A DNA stretch of 64,000 nucleotides, taken from positions 1-64,000 of the forward strand of contig CAJUJW010000003.1 of assembly GCA_910586735.1 (NCBI GenBank), written 5' to 3'. Both the position numbers and the translations under genes were made by a program. Each line of letters opens with the position of its first letter. Position 1 is the first letter of the stretch. Shown here piece after piece: positions 25,963-34,187 of the stretch. The notes below the pieces were generated by a model. That model did no database searches. It was not told the DNA's origin and saw nothing but the letters and a program-made list of their open reading frames with translations. The stretch is from an uncultured Oscillibacter sp. (GTDB lineage Bacteria; Bacillota; Clostridia; Oscillospirales; Oscillospiraceae).

Positions 25963-26027
25963 ATTCAGCTTGTCAAAAATGTATTGGATGCCCTGTTTAA
26001 GAGTCCCGAAAAATGTGGATTCTTCCC

Positions 26028-26056
26028 TTGAAAAGCCCCGCGAAGTGGAATATAAT
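26028..26056 (+). promoter_or_regulatory. Sigma-A promoter of typA
   Basis: TTGAAA (26028-26033) and TATAAT (26051-26056) are 17 bp apart, 70 bp before the typA ATG. Confidence 0.8.
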
Positions 26057-26125
26057 AAATGACCGTGAATTTTTATCTTCTATTTTGCGGCGGAGAATCC
26101 GCCTGACAAAGGAGCCTGTGTATTT

Positions 26126-27949
26126 ATGCAGAATGAACACCTGAGAAATATTGCCATCATCGCCCACGTCGACCACGGCAAAACCACCCTGGTGGACGAA
26201 ATGCTGAAACAGGGCGGCGCCTACCGGGAGAACCAGGAGGTTGTGGACCGGGTCATGGACTCCGGCGACCTGGAGCGGGAGCGGGGCATCACCATCCTGG
26301 CCAAAAACACCGCCATCCAGTACGGGGACACCAAAATCAACATCGTGGACACCCCGGGCCACGCCGACTTCGGCGGCGAGGTGGAGCGGGTCCTCAAGAT
26401 GGTCAACGGCGTCATCCTCCTGGTGGACGCCGCCGAGGGCCCCATGCCCCAGACCCGCTTTGTGCTGAGCCGGGCGCTGGAGCTGGGCCACCGGGTCATT
26501 GTCGTCGTCAACAAGATCGACCGGCCCGATCAGCGGGTCTATGAGGTCATTGACGAGGTGCTGGAGCTCCTCATGGACCTGGACGCCACCTCCGAGCAGC
26601 TGGACAGCCCCATGCTCTTCTGCTCCGGGCGCAACGGCACCGCCTCCTGCTCCCCCACGGTCCAGGGCACGGACTTGAAGCCCCTCTTCGACACCATCCT
26701 GGAGTATATCCCCGCCCCGGAGGCCGACGTGGACGAGCCCTTCCAGATGCTGGTCAGCTCCATCGACTACAACGAGTTCGTGGGCCGCATCGCCATCGGG
26801 CGCATCGAGCGGGGCACCCTGAAGCAGAACCAGGAGATCGCGGTGTGCAACTACCACGACCCGGAGGCCGTCCTCCGCAAGGCCAAAGCCACGGCCATCT
26901 ACGAGTTCGACGGCCTGGGCCGGAAAACCGTGACGGAGGCCTACGCCGGAAACATCATCGCCATGAGCGGCATCCCGGACATCACCATCGGGGACACCAT
27001 CTGCGCCCCCGACACGGTGGAGGCCCTGCCCTTCGTGAAGATTTCCGCCCCCACCCTGGAGATGACCTTCTCCGTCAACGACTCCCCCTTCGCCGGGCGG
27101 GAGGGCAAGTTCGTCACCTCCCGGCAGATTCGGGAGCGGCTGTTCCGGGAGACCCTGCGGGACGTGTCCCTCCGGGTGACGGAGACGGACAAGGAGACCG
27201 CTTTCAACGTGGCGGGCCGGGGCGAGATGTCCCTGTCCATCCTCATCGAGACCATGCGCCGGGAGGGCTACGAGTTTCAGGTGTCCCCGGCCCGTGTGCT
27301 GTACAAGGAGATTGACGGGAAGAAGTGCGAGCCCATCGAGCGGTTAGTCGTGGACGTGCCCGCCGACTGCGTGGGCGCGGTCATTGAGAAGCTGGGCCAG
27401 CGGAAGGCGGACATGGTGGAGATGACCCCCGTGGGCAGCCGGATGAAGGTGGAGTTCCTGGTCCCCGCCCGGGGCCTCTTCGGCTACCGGAACGACTTCC
27501 TCACGGACACCAAGGGCGAGGGCATCATGGCCTCCGTCTTCGACAGCTACGCCCCCTACAAGGGGGACATCTCCCGCCGGGGCAACGGGTCCCTAATCTC
27601 CTTCGAGACCGGGGAGTCCATCACTTACGGCCTCTTCAACGCCCAGGAGCGGGGGACGCTGTTCATCGGCGCGGGGATTCCCGTCTACGGCGGCATGGTC
27701 ATCGGGGTCAGCCCCCGGAGCGAGGACATGACGGTGAACGTCTGCAAGAAAAAGCAGCTGACCAACACCCGGGCCAGCGGGTCCGACGAGGCGCTGCGGC
27801 TGGTGCCGCCCAAGCAGATGAGCTTGGAGCAGTGCCTGGAGTTCCTGGCGGATGATGAGCTCTTGGAGGTCACGCCCAAGAGCTTGCGGATGCGCAAGAG
27901 CATTTTGGATCATGAGAAGCGCATGAAGGCGCTGCACGGGAAGAAATAA
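26126..27949 (+). CDS. typA: Ribosome-associated GTPase TypA/BipA
   Basis: A 607-residue translational GTPase, full length. G1 is AHVDHGKTTL, switch II/G3 DTPGHADFGGEVERVL, G4 NKIDRPD, and G5 is near CSGRNG. The RERGITI switch-I segment is present. EF-G-like domains II, III and V and the BipA-specific C-terminal domain (from about residue 480, with the KKKQLTNTRASGSDEALRL signature) follow. TypA assists 50S assembly, especially at low temperature or stress. Single gene with its own promoter. Confidence 0.97.
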   Translation: MQNEHLRNIAIIAHVDHGKTTLVDEMLKQGGAYRENQEVVDRVMDSGDLERERGITILAKNTAIQYGDTKINIVDTPGHADFGGEVERVLKMVNGVILLVDAAEGPMPQTRFVLSRALELGHRVIVVVNKIDRPDQRVYEVIDEVLELLMDLDATSEQLDSPMLFCSGRNGTASCSPTVQGTDLKPLFDTILEYIPAPEADVDEPFQMLVSSIDYNEFVGRIAIGRIERGTLKQNQEIAVCNYHDPEAVLRKAKATAIYEFDGLGRKTVTEAYAGNIIAMSGIPDITIGDTICAPDTVEALPFVKISAPTLEMTFSVNDSPFAGREGKFVTSRQIRERLFRETLRDVSLRVTETDKETAFNVAGRGEMSLSILIETMRREGYEFQVSPARVLYKEIDGKKCEPIERLVVDVPADCVGAVIEKLGQRKADMVEMTPVGSRMKVEFLVPARGLFGYRNDFLTDTKGEGIMASVFDSYAPYKGDISRRGNGSLISFETGESITYGLFNAQERGTLFIGAGIPVYGGMVIGVSPRSEDMTVNVCKKKQLTNTRASGSDEALRLVPPKQMSLEQCLEFLADDELLEVTPKSLRMRKSILDHEKRMKALHGKK

Positions 27950-27955
27950 GGGGTT

Positions 27956-28460
27956 CCCCCCGTAAGGGGGGGCTGTACCCGCCCTTGCGGGCGGGGAGGT
28001 CAACAGCCCTTTGGGGGCTGGTGCAATGCACCCCCCATTTCGTCGGAAGAAATTCCGCTCTGCTCCGTCCCCGCCTGGCGGCGAGGACTGCGCCCGCTCC
28101 ATTCCTTCCTCCTCTCCCCGCAAAATCTACGATTTTGCGGGGGCCCCTCTTTTGCGAAAAGAGAGAATGGGCCGTGCACTGTGGAAAAGAGAAAACGGGG
28201 GCGCGCTGGACGTGCCTCCGTTTTTTACGCATGCCTTCGGGCCGCGGCGTGGTGCGGGCGGGGGTTTTGGTGGTTGTCGAGTCGGCTTCCTCCTCTTTTC
28301 GCTGCCGCTGCCCTGGAGGTTGCGGAGTTGGTGCGCCTACCGCTTTCTACCGGCAGAACTGCTTGTAGGGGCGGCAGTCTGCCGCCCGTCTTTCGGCCTC
28401 CCGCTCCTATCGATAGACCACCCCGCAGGGGCCGCCGCCCTCGGCGGCCCATTCCTCCGG
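27956..28460. repeat. Composite dispersed intergenic repeat, long copy A
   Basis: The 585 bp between typA and the deaminase gene contain no gene but a chain of modules. These are a CCCCCC-GTAA-GGGGGG hairpin, a CGCCC-TTGC-GGGCG hairpin, a segment around GCAATGCACCCCCCATTTCG, a CCCCGCAAAATC-TAC-GATTTTGCGGGG hairpin at about 28116-28142, and a tail ending in CTATCGATAG and GGGGCCGCCGCCCTCGGCGGCCC. The part from 27956 to about 28345 is nearly identical in inverted orientation to 44482-44882. Open frames inside it are translations of the repeat. Confidence 0.8.
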
Positions 28461-28534
28461 GCAGAGACTCCCTTCAAAGTCTTGCAAAACCTTCCCCTCC
28501 ATGGTAAAATGGAACAAAAAAAGGGGGGCTGTCT

Positions 28535-29014
28535 ATGGAGCGCATCAGTAAGGAAAACTACTACCTGGACATCGCCGAGACCGTTTTGGAGCGGGCTACC
28601 TGCCTGCGGCGGATCTACGGGGCCATCATCGTCACCAATGACGAAATCATCTCCACCGGCTACAACGGTGCCCCCAGGGGGCGGGCCAACTGCGTTGATA
28701 TGGGCTACTGCTCCAGAGAGGCCCTCCAGGTCCCCAGGGGAGAGCGCTATGAGCTCTGCCGCAGCGTCCACGCCGAGGCCAACGCCATCATCTCCGCCGC
28801 CCGGCGGGATATGGTGGGCGGCACTCTCTACCTGGTGGGCCGGGACGCCCAGACCGGCGAGCTGCTGGGGGACGCCACCTCCTGCTCCATGTGCCGCCGC
28901 CTGGTCATCAACGCGGGCCTCGCCCGGGTGGTCATCCGACGGACGGAGACTGAGTTTGAGGTCATTCAGGCGGCCGACTGGATTGCCGAAGATGACGCTG
29001 TCACCTTTTCTTGA
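28535..29014 (+). CDS. dCMP deaminase family protein
   Basis: A 159-residue cytidine/deoxycytidylate deaminase-fold enzyme, ComEB-like. The zinc site is SVHAEANAI (His and catalytic Glu) plus SCSMCRR (two Cys). YNGAPRGRANCVD matches the substrate-loop region of dCMP deaminases. It converts dCMP to dUMP for thymidylate synthesis, or acts as a related late-competence-locus enzyme. It lies alone between the long repeat and a small direct repeat that overlaps its stop codon. Confidence 0.9.
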   Translation: MERISKENYYLDIAETVLERATCLRRIYGAIIVTNDEIISTGYNGAPRGRANCVDMGYCSREALQVPRGERYELCRSVHAEANAIISAARRDMVGGTLYLVGRDAQTGELLGDATSCSMCRRLVINAGLARVVIRRTETEFEVIQAADWIAEDDAVTFS

Positions 29015-29053
29015 AAGAGCTTGAAAGACGCTGTCACTTTTTCCTGAAAGACT
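28994..29053 (+). repeat. 33-bp direct repeat at the deaminase stop
   Basis: Two copies of GACGCTGTCAC-YTTTTCYTGAAAGA start at 28994 and 29027. The first includes the stop codon of the deaminase gene. This looks like a short tandem duplication. It is followed at about 29064-29082 by a GATTTTGC-AAC-GCAAAATC hairpin, and no gene is seen up to 29214. Confidence 0.55.
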
Positions 29054-29214
29054 GTAACGGCACTTGATTTTGCAACGCAAAATCTTAGTGGAGTACGTCC
29101 CCGAAGGGGAAAAAGCAGCCAAAAAGAACTTTAGCTCGCTCTGGCAGTCTGGCGCTTGTCCGGGCCGAAGCGACGGCAACGTGAAATTTCTTCCGGCGAA
29201 AGGGAGGGTCGATT

Positions 29215-31512
29215 TTGAAAGCGGGACTTCTTACCTTCTACCACCTGCACCACTATGGGGCCATTCTCCAGGCCGCCGCCACTCAGCGGGCCCTGGCCTC
29301 CCTGGGGTGGGACTGCGAGACCATCGACTACTTCGTCAACCAGGACATCCGCATCCTCAAGCCCCCCACCACGCCGGGCCGGGCCGTGAACGACGCCTAC
29401 AACGCCGCCCATTACGCCGCCCTCCGGCGGAAGTGGCGGCGCTTTGAGGACTTCTCCAGGGCCCACCTGAATCTGACCGCCCGGCGCTATAAGAGCCTGG
29501 GGGAACTGCGGGGTGCGGCGCTGCCCTATGACCTGCTCATCTCCGGCAGCGACCAGATCTGGAACCCCACCATCTTCCCCGGCGGGCGGTTCGACCCCGT
29601 GTTCTTCGGGGCCTTCTCCCCCCTGCGGAAAATCGCCTACGCCCCCTCCTTCGGCGCAGCCCGCCTGCCCGAGGGCATGGAGGAGGAGCTGAAAGGGTAT
29701 CTCTCGGCCTTCTCCCACCTCTCCGTCCGGGAGGTCTCCGGCCGGGATATCGTCCGGGACGCCTCCGGCCGGGAGGCGGCGGTGGTGCTGGACCCCACCC
29801 TTCTGCTGACGGCGGAGGACTGGGCCGCCCTGGCGGCGGAGAGGACGGTCCGGGGGGAGTATATTCTCTGTTACTGCATCTCCCGTTCCGCCCCCCTGGA
29901 GCCCTATATCCGCCGCCTGGCGGAGGAGACCGGCCTGCCGGTGCTCCAGCTCTGCGGCACCCGGCGGAAGGTCCATCCCAAGGCTAAGCTCATCCAGGAC
30001 GCCGGCCCGGCGGAGTTCCTCCGCCTCTTCCGGGACGCCGCCTATGTCTGCACCAACTCCTTCCACGGGACGGTGTTCTCCGTCCTGTTCCAGCGGCCCT
30101 TCTTCACCGCCGTGGCCCCGGCGGAGCTCCAGGAGCCCGAGCGCTCCCGGACCTTCAGCCTCCTGAGCCGCCTGGGGCTGGAGGACCGCGTGGTGGGCAA
30201 GGGGGACTCCGCCGGTCTCCGGGACCGGCCCCGCTGGCCCGCCGCCCAGGAACGGCTGGACGCCGCCCGGCAGGGGGCCCTGGCCTATCTGAAAGCCGCC
30301 CTGGCGGACGAGCCCTACCAGGAGGCCGGGGAGACGGCGGGGGAGGGCCCCCTGCTGGCGGACCGGACCCGCTGCACTGGCTGTTCCGCCTGCGCCGCCG
30401 TCTGTCCCAGGGACGCCATCTCCCTGGTCCGGGACGGGGAGGGCTTCGCCTTCCCCAGCGTGGACCCGGAGAAGTGCGTGCGGTGCGGGCTGTGTACCAA
30501 GACCTGCCCCATGCTCCAGAGCCGGGAGGCCAAGCCCCTGCCCGCCGCCTTCGCCGCCTGGAACAGGGAGGCGGACATCCGGCGGGACTCCACCTCCGGC
30601 GGGGCCTTCTCCGCCCTGGCGGACTACGTGCTGGAGGGGGGCGGCGTGGTCTTCGGCGCGGCCCTGGACGCCCGGCAGCACCTGCGGCACATCGCCTGCT
30701 TCCGCAAGGAGGACCTCTGGCGCCTCCGGGGGGCCAAGTACGTGCAAAGCGATCTGGAGGGCGTGTTCCGGGAGGTGAAAAAGTGCCTGGAGACCCGGCA
30801 GGTCCTCTTCTCGGGGACCCCCTGCCAGGTGGATGGGCTGTACCGCTATCTGGGGGGCCGTCCGGAGAATCTGACCACCTGCGACCTGGTGTGCCACGGG
30901 GTGCCCTCCCCCGGCGTGTGGGAGGACATGGCCCGGTATATCGAGCGGAAGCGGGGCCGGGAGCTCCAGACGGTGCGCTTCCGCAACAAGGTGGAGGGCT
31001 GGCAGAACAGCCACTTCACCGCCGTCTATGACGACGGCACCGTGGACACCCGCCCCCTCTTTGAGACGGAGTACGGCCGGGCCTTTGGCCGGGCGCTGTT
31101 CCTGCGGAGCTGCTGTTACCGCTGCCCCTACGCCAGCGTGAACCGGGTGGGGGACTTCACCCTGGGGGACCTGTGGGGCCTCCGGCCCGACGAGCTGCCC
31201 GAACAGCAGCAAAAGGGCGTCAGCCTCCTGCTGGTGAACACTCCCCACGGCAGCTATGTCTTCGACCAGCTCCCCCTGACCCGCCGGCCCTTCCCCGTGG
31301 AGCGGGCCATCCTGGGCAACCCCCGGCTGGCCTCCCCCATCGCCCAGCCCCCGGACCGGGCGGCCTTCTTCGCCGCCTACGCCCTGGAGCCCTTCGACCA
31401 GGTGGTCCGCCGCTTCTGCGCCCTGCCGCCCCTGCCGGTCCGGGCCGCGGGAAAGGCCCTCTCCCCGGAGATGAAGGCCAGGATTCGGAAGGTCCTGCCG
31501 AAGAAGAGATGA
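29215..31512 (+). CDS. Fusion: polysaccharide pyruvyltransferase + ferredoxin + FrhB-like
   Basis: A 765-residue three-part protein. Residues 1-360 form a polysaccharide pyruvyltransferase domain (ISGSDQIWNP and CTNSFHGTVFS signatures). Residues about 375-425 carry two [4Fe-4S] clusters (CTGCSACAAVCP and CVRCGLCTKTCP). The rest is an FrhB/FdhB-like domain of the coenzyme F420 hydrogenase beta-subunit family, with STSGGAFSALADYVL, FSGTPCQVDGLYRYL and CCYRCPYASVNRVGDFTLGDLWG. In gut bacteria these domains often sit side by side in exopolysaccharide loci as separate genes. Start TTG at 29215 behind GGGAGG. No other glycan genes are adjacent. Confidence 0.87.
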   Translation: MKAGLLTFYHLHHYGAILQAAATQRALASLGWDCETIDYFVNQDIRILKPPTTPGRAVNDAYNAAHYAALRRKWRRFEDFSRAHLNLTARRYKSLGELRGAALPYDLLISGSDQIWNPTIFPGGRFDPVFFGAFSPLRKIAYAPSFGAARLPEGMEEELKGYLSAFSHLSVREVSGRDIVRDASGREAAVVLDPTLLLTAEDWAALAAERTVRGEYILCYCISRSAPLEPYIRRLAEETGLPVLQLCGTRRKVHPKAKLIQDAGPAEFLRLFRDAAYVCTNSFHGTVFSVLFQRPFFTAVAPAELQEPERSRTFSLLSRLGLEDRVVGKGDSAGLRDRPRWPAAQERLDAARQGALAYLKAALADEPYQEAGETAGEGPLLADRTRCTGCSACAAVCPRDAISLVRDGEGFAFPSVDPEKCVRCGLCTKTCPMLQSREAKPLPAAFAAWNREADIRRDSTSGGAFSALADYVLEGGGVVFGAALDARQHLRHIACFRKEDLWRLRGAKYVQSDLEGVFREVKKCLETRQVLFSGTPCQVDGLYRYLGGRPENLTTCDLVCHGVPSPGVWEDMARYIERKRGRELQTVRFRNKVEGWQNSHFTAVYDDGTVDTRPLFETEYGRAFGRALFLRSCCYRCPYASVNRVGDFTLGDLWGLRPDELPEQQQKGVSLLLVNTPHGSYVFDQLPLTRRPFPVERAILGNPRLASPIAQPPDRAAFFAAYALEPFDQVVRRFCALPPLPVRAAGKALSPEMKARIRKVLPKKR

Positions 31513-31518
31513 GATAAA

Positions 31519-31546
31519 AGCGCCCCTCCCGGATGGGAGGGGCGCT
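31519..31546. terminator. Bidirectional terminator
   Basis: AGCGCCCCTCCC (31519-31530) pairs with GGGAGGGGCGCT (31535-31546) over GGAT, between the convergent fusion gene and proC. T-rich sequence is limited on both sides. Confidence 0.65.
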
Positions 31547-31549
31547 GAT

Positions 31550-32374
31550 TCATTTCAAATCCCTGTTCTTCTCAAAGGCGGCGATGACGGCGTCCATCAC
31601 GGCCCCCCGGAAGCCCGCCTCCTCCAGCTTCCGCACCCCCTGGATGGTGGTGCCGCCGGGGGAACACACCGCGTCCTTCAATTCTCCGGGGTGCCTCCCG
31701 CTCTCCAGAATCAGCCTCGCGGACCCCAGGACCATCTGGGCGGCGAATTCCAGCGCCGCCGCCCTGGGCAGCCCGCAGGCCACGCCGCCGTCGGCCAGGG
31801 CCTCCACAAAGAGGTCCACAAAGGCCGGGCCGCAGCCCGCCACGGCGGACCCCGCGTCCATCAGCCCCTCCGGTATCCGCGCGAAGCGCCCCGCGCCGGC
31901 CATGGCCTCCAGGAACGCCTGGGTCTCCCCCTCCGTGACGCCGGGGCCGGGGGCGTAGAGCACCATGCCCTCCCCGATGGAGCAGGGGGTGTTGGGCATG
32001 ATGCGCAGGACGGGATAGTCCCCGCCCGCCATGGCCCGAATGTCCCCGACGGACAGCCCCGCCGCCATGGTGACCAGAACAAAGCGGCTCTCCCGCTCTC
32101 TCAGAACCGGGGCGATCTCCTCCAGCAGTCCCTTCATCATCTGGGGCTTGACCCCCAGGAACACGTAGTCCGCCCAGGCGGCGATCTCGGCGTTGGACTT
32201 CACCCGGCAGGGGATTTCCGCCGCCAGGGCCTTGGCCTTCTCCGGCGAGCGGTTGGCCACGCAGATGTCCGTAGAGGGCGTGTTTTTCCGGGCCGCCCGG
32301 GCTAACGCGCCCCCCATGTTCCCCACGCCGATGAAGCCCAGCTTGGCCCCGGTGAATACTCTGTCCTTTGTCAT
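31550..32374 (-). CDS. proC: Pyrroline-5-carboxylate reductase
   Basis: A 274-residue enzyme catalysing the last step of proline synthesis. The N-terminal Rossmann motif GFIGVGNMGGALARA binds NAD(P)H. LGVKPQM, MPNTPCSIGEG and the C-terminal AAQMVLGSARL...PGELKDAVCSPGGTTI segments are family signatures that form the dimer and the pyrroline-carboxylate site. It is the last gene of the pro operon, 13 bp after a 24-aa ORF. GAGGGGAAC lies upstream of the ATG. Confidence 0.96.
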   Translation of the reverse strand: MTKDRVFTGAKLGFIGVGNMGGALARAARKNTPSTDICVANRSPEKAKALAAEIPCRVKSNAEIAAWADYVFLGVKPQMMKGLLEEIAPVLRERESRFVLVTMAAGLSVGDIRAMAGGDYPVLRIMPNTPCSIGEGMVLYAPGPGVTEGETQAFLEAMAGAGRFARIPEGLMDAGSAVAGCGPAFVDLFVEALADGGVACGLPRAAALEFAAQMVLGSARLILESGRHPGELKDAVCSPGGTTIQGVRKLEEAGFRGAVMDAVIAAFEKNRDLK

Positions 32375-32387
32375 AAAAGTTCCCCTC

Positions 32388-32462
32388 TTAGCAGCATTGC
32401 ATAATCAGCCACACCCGGTCGAACCGCCGGGCGGCCAGGACCTTTTCCAAATTAGATTCCAT
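32388..32462 (-). CDS. 24-aa ORF between proA and proC
   Basis: A short frame of 24 codons starts at ATG 32460-32462, seven bases after AGAGGAG, and ends TAA 13 bp before proC. The peptide is amphipathic: ESNLEKVLAARRF then DRVWLIMQCC, with two C-terminal cysteines. No homologue is recognised. It may be a small protein or a leader whose translation couples proA to proC. Codon usage matches the neighbours. Support is the good ribosome binding site and the tight operon spacing only. Confidence 0.45.
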   Translation of the reverse strand: MESNLEKVLAARRFDRVWLIMQCC

Positions 32463-32533
32463 ACAGACGCTCCTCTTTCCAATGGTTCCGGCCGGGGGAC
32501 GGGCGGACACGCGGGTCCGCCCCTACAGGCCGC

Positions 32534-33781
32534 TTACCGCACCTGCCCTTCCCCGTAAATCACGTACTTGCAGCTGGTCAGTTCCTCCAGGCCCATAGGC
32601 CCCCGGGCATGCATCTTCTGGGTGGAGATGCCGATCTCCGCCCCCAGGCCGAACTCCCCGCCGTCGGTGAAGCGGGTGGAGGCGTTGACATACACCGCCG
32701 CCGCGTCCACTGCGTCCAGGAAGCGCTGGGCCTTGAAGTAGTTGGCGGTGATGATGGCCTCCGAGTGGCCGGTTCCATGGGCGTTGATGAACCGGACCGC
32801 TTCCTCCAGGTCCTTCACCGTCCGCACGGCCAGGATGTAATCGTCGTACTCCGCGTCCCAGTCGCTTTCGGCGGCGGGGACGGCCCGGTTCCCCAGAATC
32901 GCCAGGGACTTCTCGTCGCAGCGCAGCTCCACCTTGTGCTTATCCAGCAGGGGCACGGCCTTTTTGAGGAACGCCTCCGCCACGTCCTCCTGGACCAGCA
33001 GGCACTCCGCCGCGTTGCACACGGAGGGCCGGGAGCACTTGGCGTTGTAGAGAATCTCCGCTCCCATGTCCAGGTCCGCCTCGCTGTCAATGTAAATGTG
33101 GCACACGCCCTCCCCGGTGCGGATGACGGGGACGCTGGCCTCCCTGGCCACGGCCCGGATGAGCCCCGCGCCGCCCCGGGGAATCAGCACGTCCACGTAC
33201 CCGTCCAGGTGCATGAGCTCGTTCGCCGTCTCGTGGCTGGTGTCCTGAACCAGGGACACGCAGTCCTCCGGCAGACCCGCCGAATTCAGGGCCGCGCGCA
33301 TCAGCTCCGCCGCCTTGCGGTTGGAGCGAATGGCCTCCTTCCCGCCCCGGAGGATGCAGACGTTGCCGGACTTGAGGCACAGGGCCGCCGCGTCCACGGT
33401 GACGTTGGGCCGGGCCTCGAAGATGATGGCCGCCACCCCCAGGGGCACCCGCCGCCGCCCGATGATCAGCCCGTTGGGCCGGGTCTCCATCTTGTCCACC
33501 CGCCCGATGGGGTCCGGCAGGGCAATCACTTCCCGCACGGCCTCCACAATGCCGTCAATCCGTTCCTCCGTGAGGGTCAGCCGGTCCAGCATGGCGGGGC
33601 GCATGCCCGCCTCCCTGGCCGCCGCCACGTCCCCGGCGTTGGCTGACAGCCACTCGTTCTTTCGTTCGCTCAGGGTCTTTGCGATGGCCTCCAGGGCGGC
33701 GTTCTTTCTCGCCGTCCCGGCGGTGGCCAGGGTGTAGGACGCGGCCTTGGCCAGCCGTCCCTGTTCCTGCAATGCCGTCAT
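32534..33781 (-). CDS. proA: Glutamate-5-semialdehyde dehydrogenase (gamma-glutamyl phosphate reductase)
   Basis: A 415-residue aldehyde-dehydrogenase-fold enzyme of proline synthesis; it reduces gamma-glutamyl phosphate to glutamate semialdehyde. Visible signatures are KRVPLGVAAIIFEARPNVTVDA-like (here RRVPLG...), GNVCILRGGKEA, VIPRGGAGLI and the catalytic cysteine in RPSVCNAAE. The C-terminus has FGLGAEIGISTQKMHARGPMGL, the family hallmark. GGAGG precedes the ATG, which overlaps the stop of the broken acetyltransferase frame by 4 bp. Confidence 0.97.
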   Translation of the reverse strand: MTALQEQGRLAKAASYTLATAGTARKNAALEAIAKTLSERKNEWLSANAGDVAAAREAGMRPAMLDRLTLTEERIDGIVEAVREVIALPDPIGRVDKMETRPNGLIIGRRRVPLGVAAIIFEARPNVTVDAAALCLKSGNVCILRGGKEAIRSNRKAAELMRAALNSAGLPEDCVSLVQDTSHETANELMHLDGYVDVLIPRGGAGLIRAVAREASVPVIRTGEGVCHIYIDSEADLDMGAEILYNAKCSRPSVCNAAECLLVQEDVAEAFLKKAVPLLDKHKVELRCDEKSLAILGNRAVPAAESDWDAEYDDYILAVRTVKDLEEAVRFINAHGTGHSEAIITANYFKAQRFLDAVDAAAVYVNASTRFTDGGEFGLGAEIGISTQKMHARGPMGLEELTSCKYVIYGEGQVR

Positions 33782-34187
33782 GGCAATTCCTCCTTATCCG
33801 CTTCCCCCGGCCGGTTCTCCCGGACCACCCGGCAGGGGTTTCCAAGGGCGATGGTATCGCTGGGGATGTCCTTTGTAACCACGCTTCCCGCCCCGATGAC
33901 CACGTTGTCCCCGATTGTCACCCCCGGCATGATGACGGCCCCGCCGCCGATCCACACGTTGTCTCCGATGCTGACCGGGGCCGTGCGGGTCTTGCAGAAG
34001 CTGAAAGAGCCGTCCTCCCCCGGCCCCCCAGCAGCGCCGAGAGAATCCGGTCCTTCCCCTCCAGGTCCGCGGAGTCCAGCCGGTTGTAGTCCCGGGCCAG
34101 GTCCTTGGCCCTGTGCCACTGGTCCAGCAGTTCCGGGTCCCCGCAGCCGTAAAGCTCCCCGGCCAGCATCTTTTCCCGTTCCGTCAT
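33778..34187 (-). pseudogene. Broken maltose/galactoside O-acetyltransferase
   Basis: The N-terminal Mac domain is intact from ATG 34187 (MTEREKMLAGELYGCGDPEL onward, about 54 residues). The C-terminal left-handed beta-helix part lies in another frame (GSFSFCKTRTAPVSIGDNV, then GGGAVIMPGVTIGDN and VVTKDIPSDT). The switch is in a G-rich stretch near 34018-34030 and needs a -1 shift. About 60-70 residues of the central hexapeptide domain are missing, so total length is 137 codons instead of about 185-200. It is therefore a deletion plus frameshift, not a simple sequencing slip. Its start overlaps the proB stop and its end overlaps the proA start. Confidence 0.85.

Noticed and set aside
28011..28534. 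Open frames of 75-330 codons in the 28-kb intergenic region
   Set aside because: They are translations of the composite repeat, appear again on the other strand at 44.5-44.9 kb and do not start with good signals.
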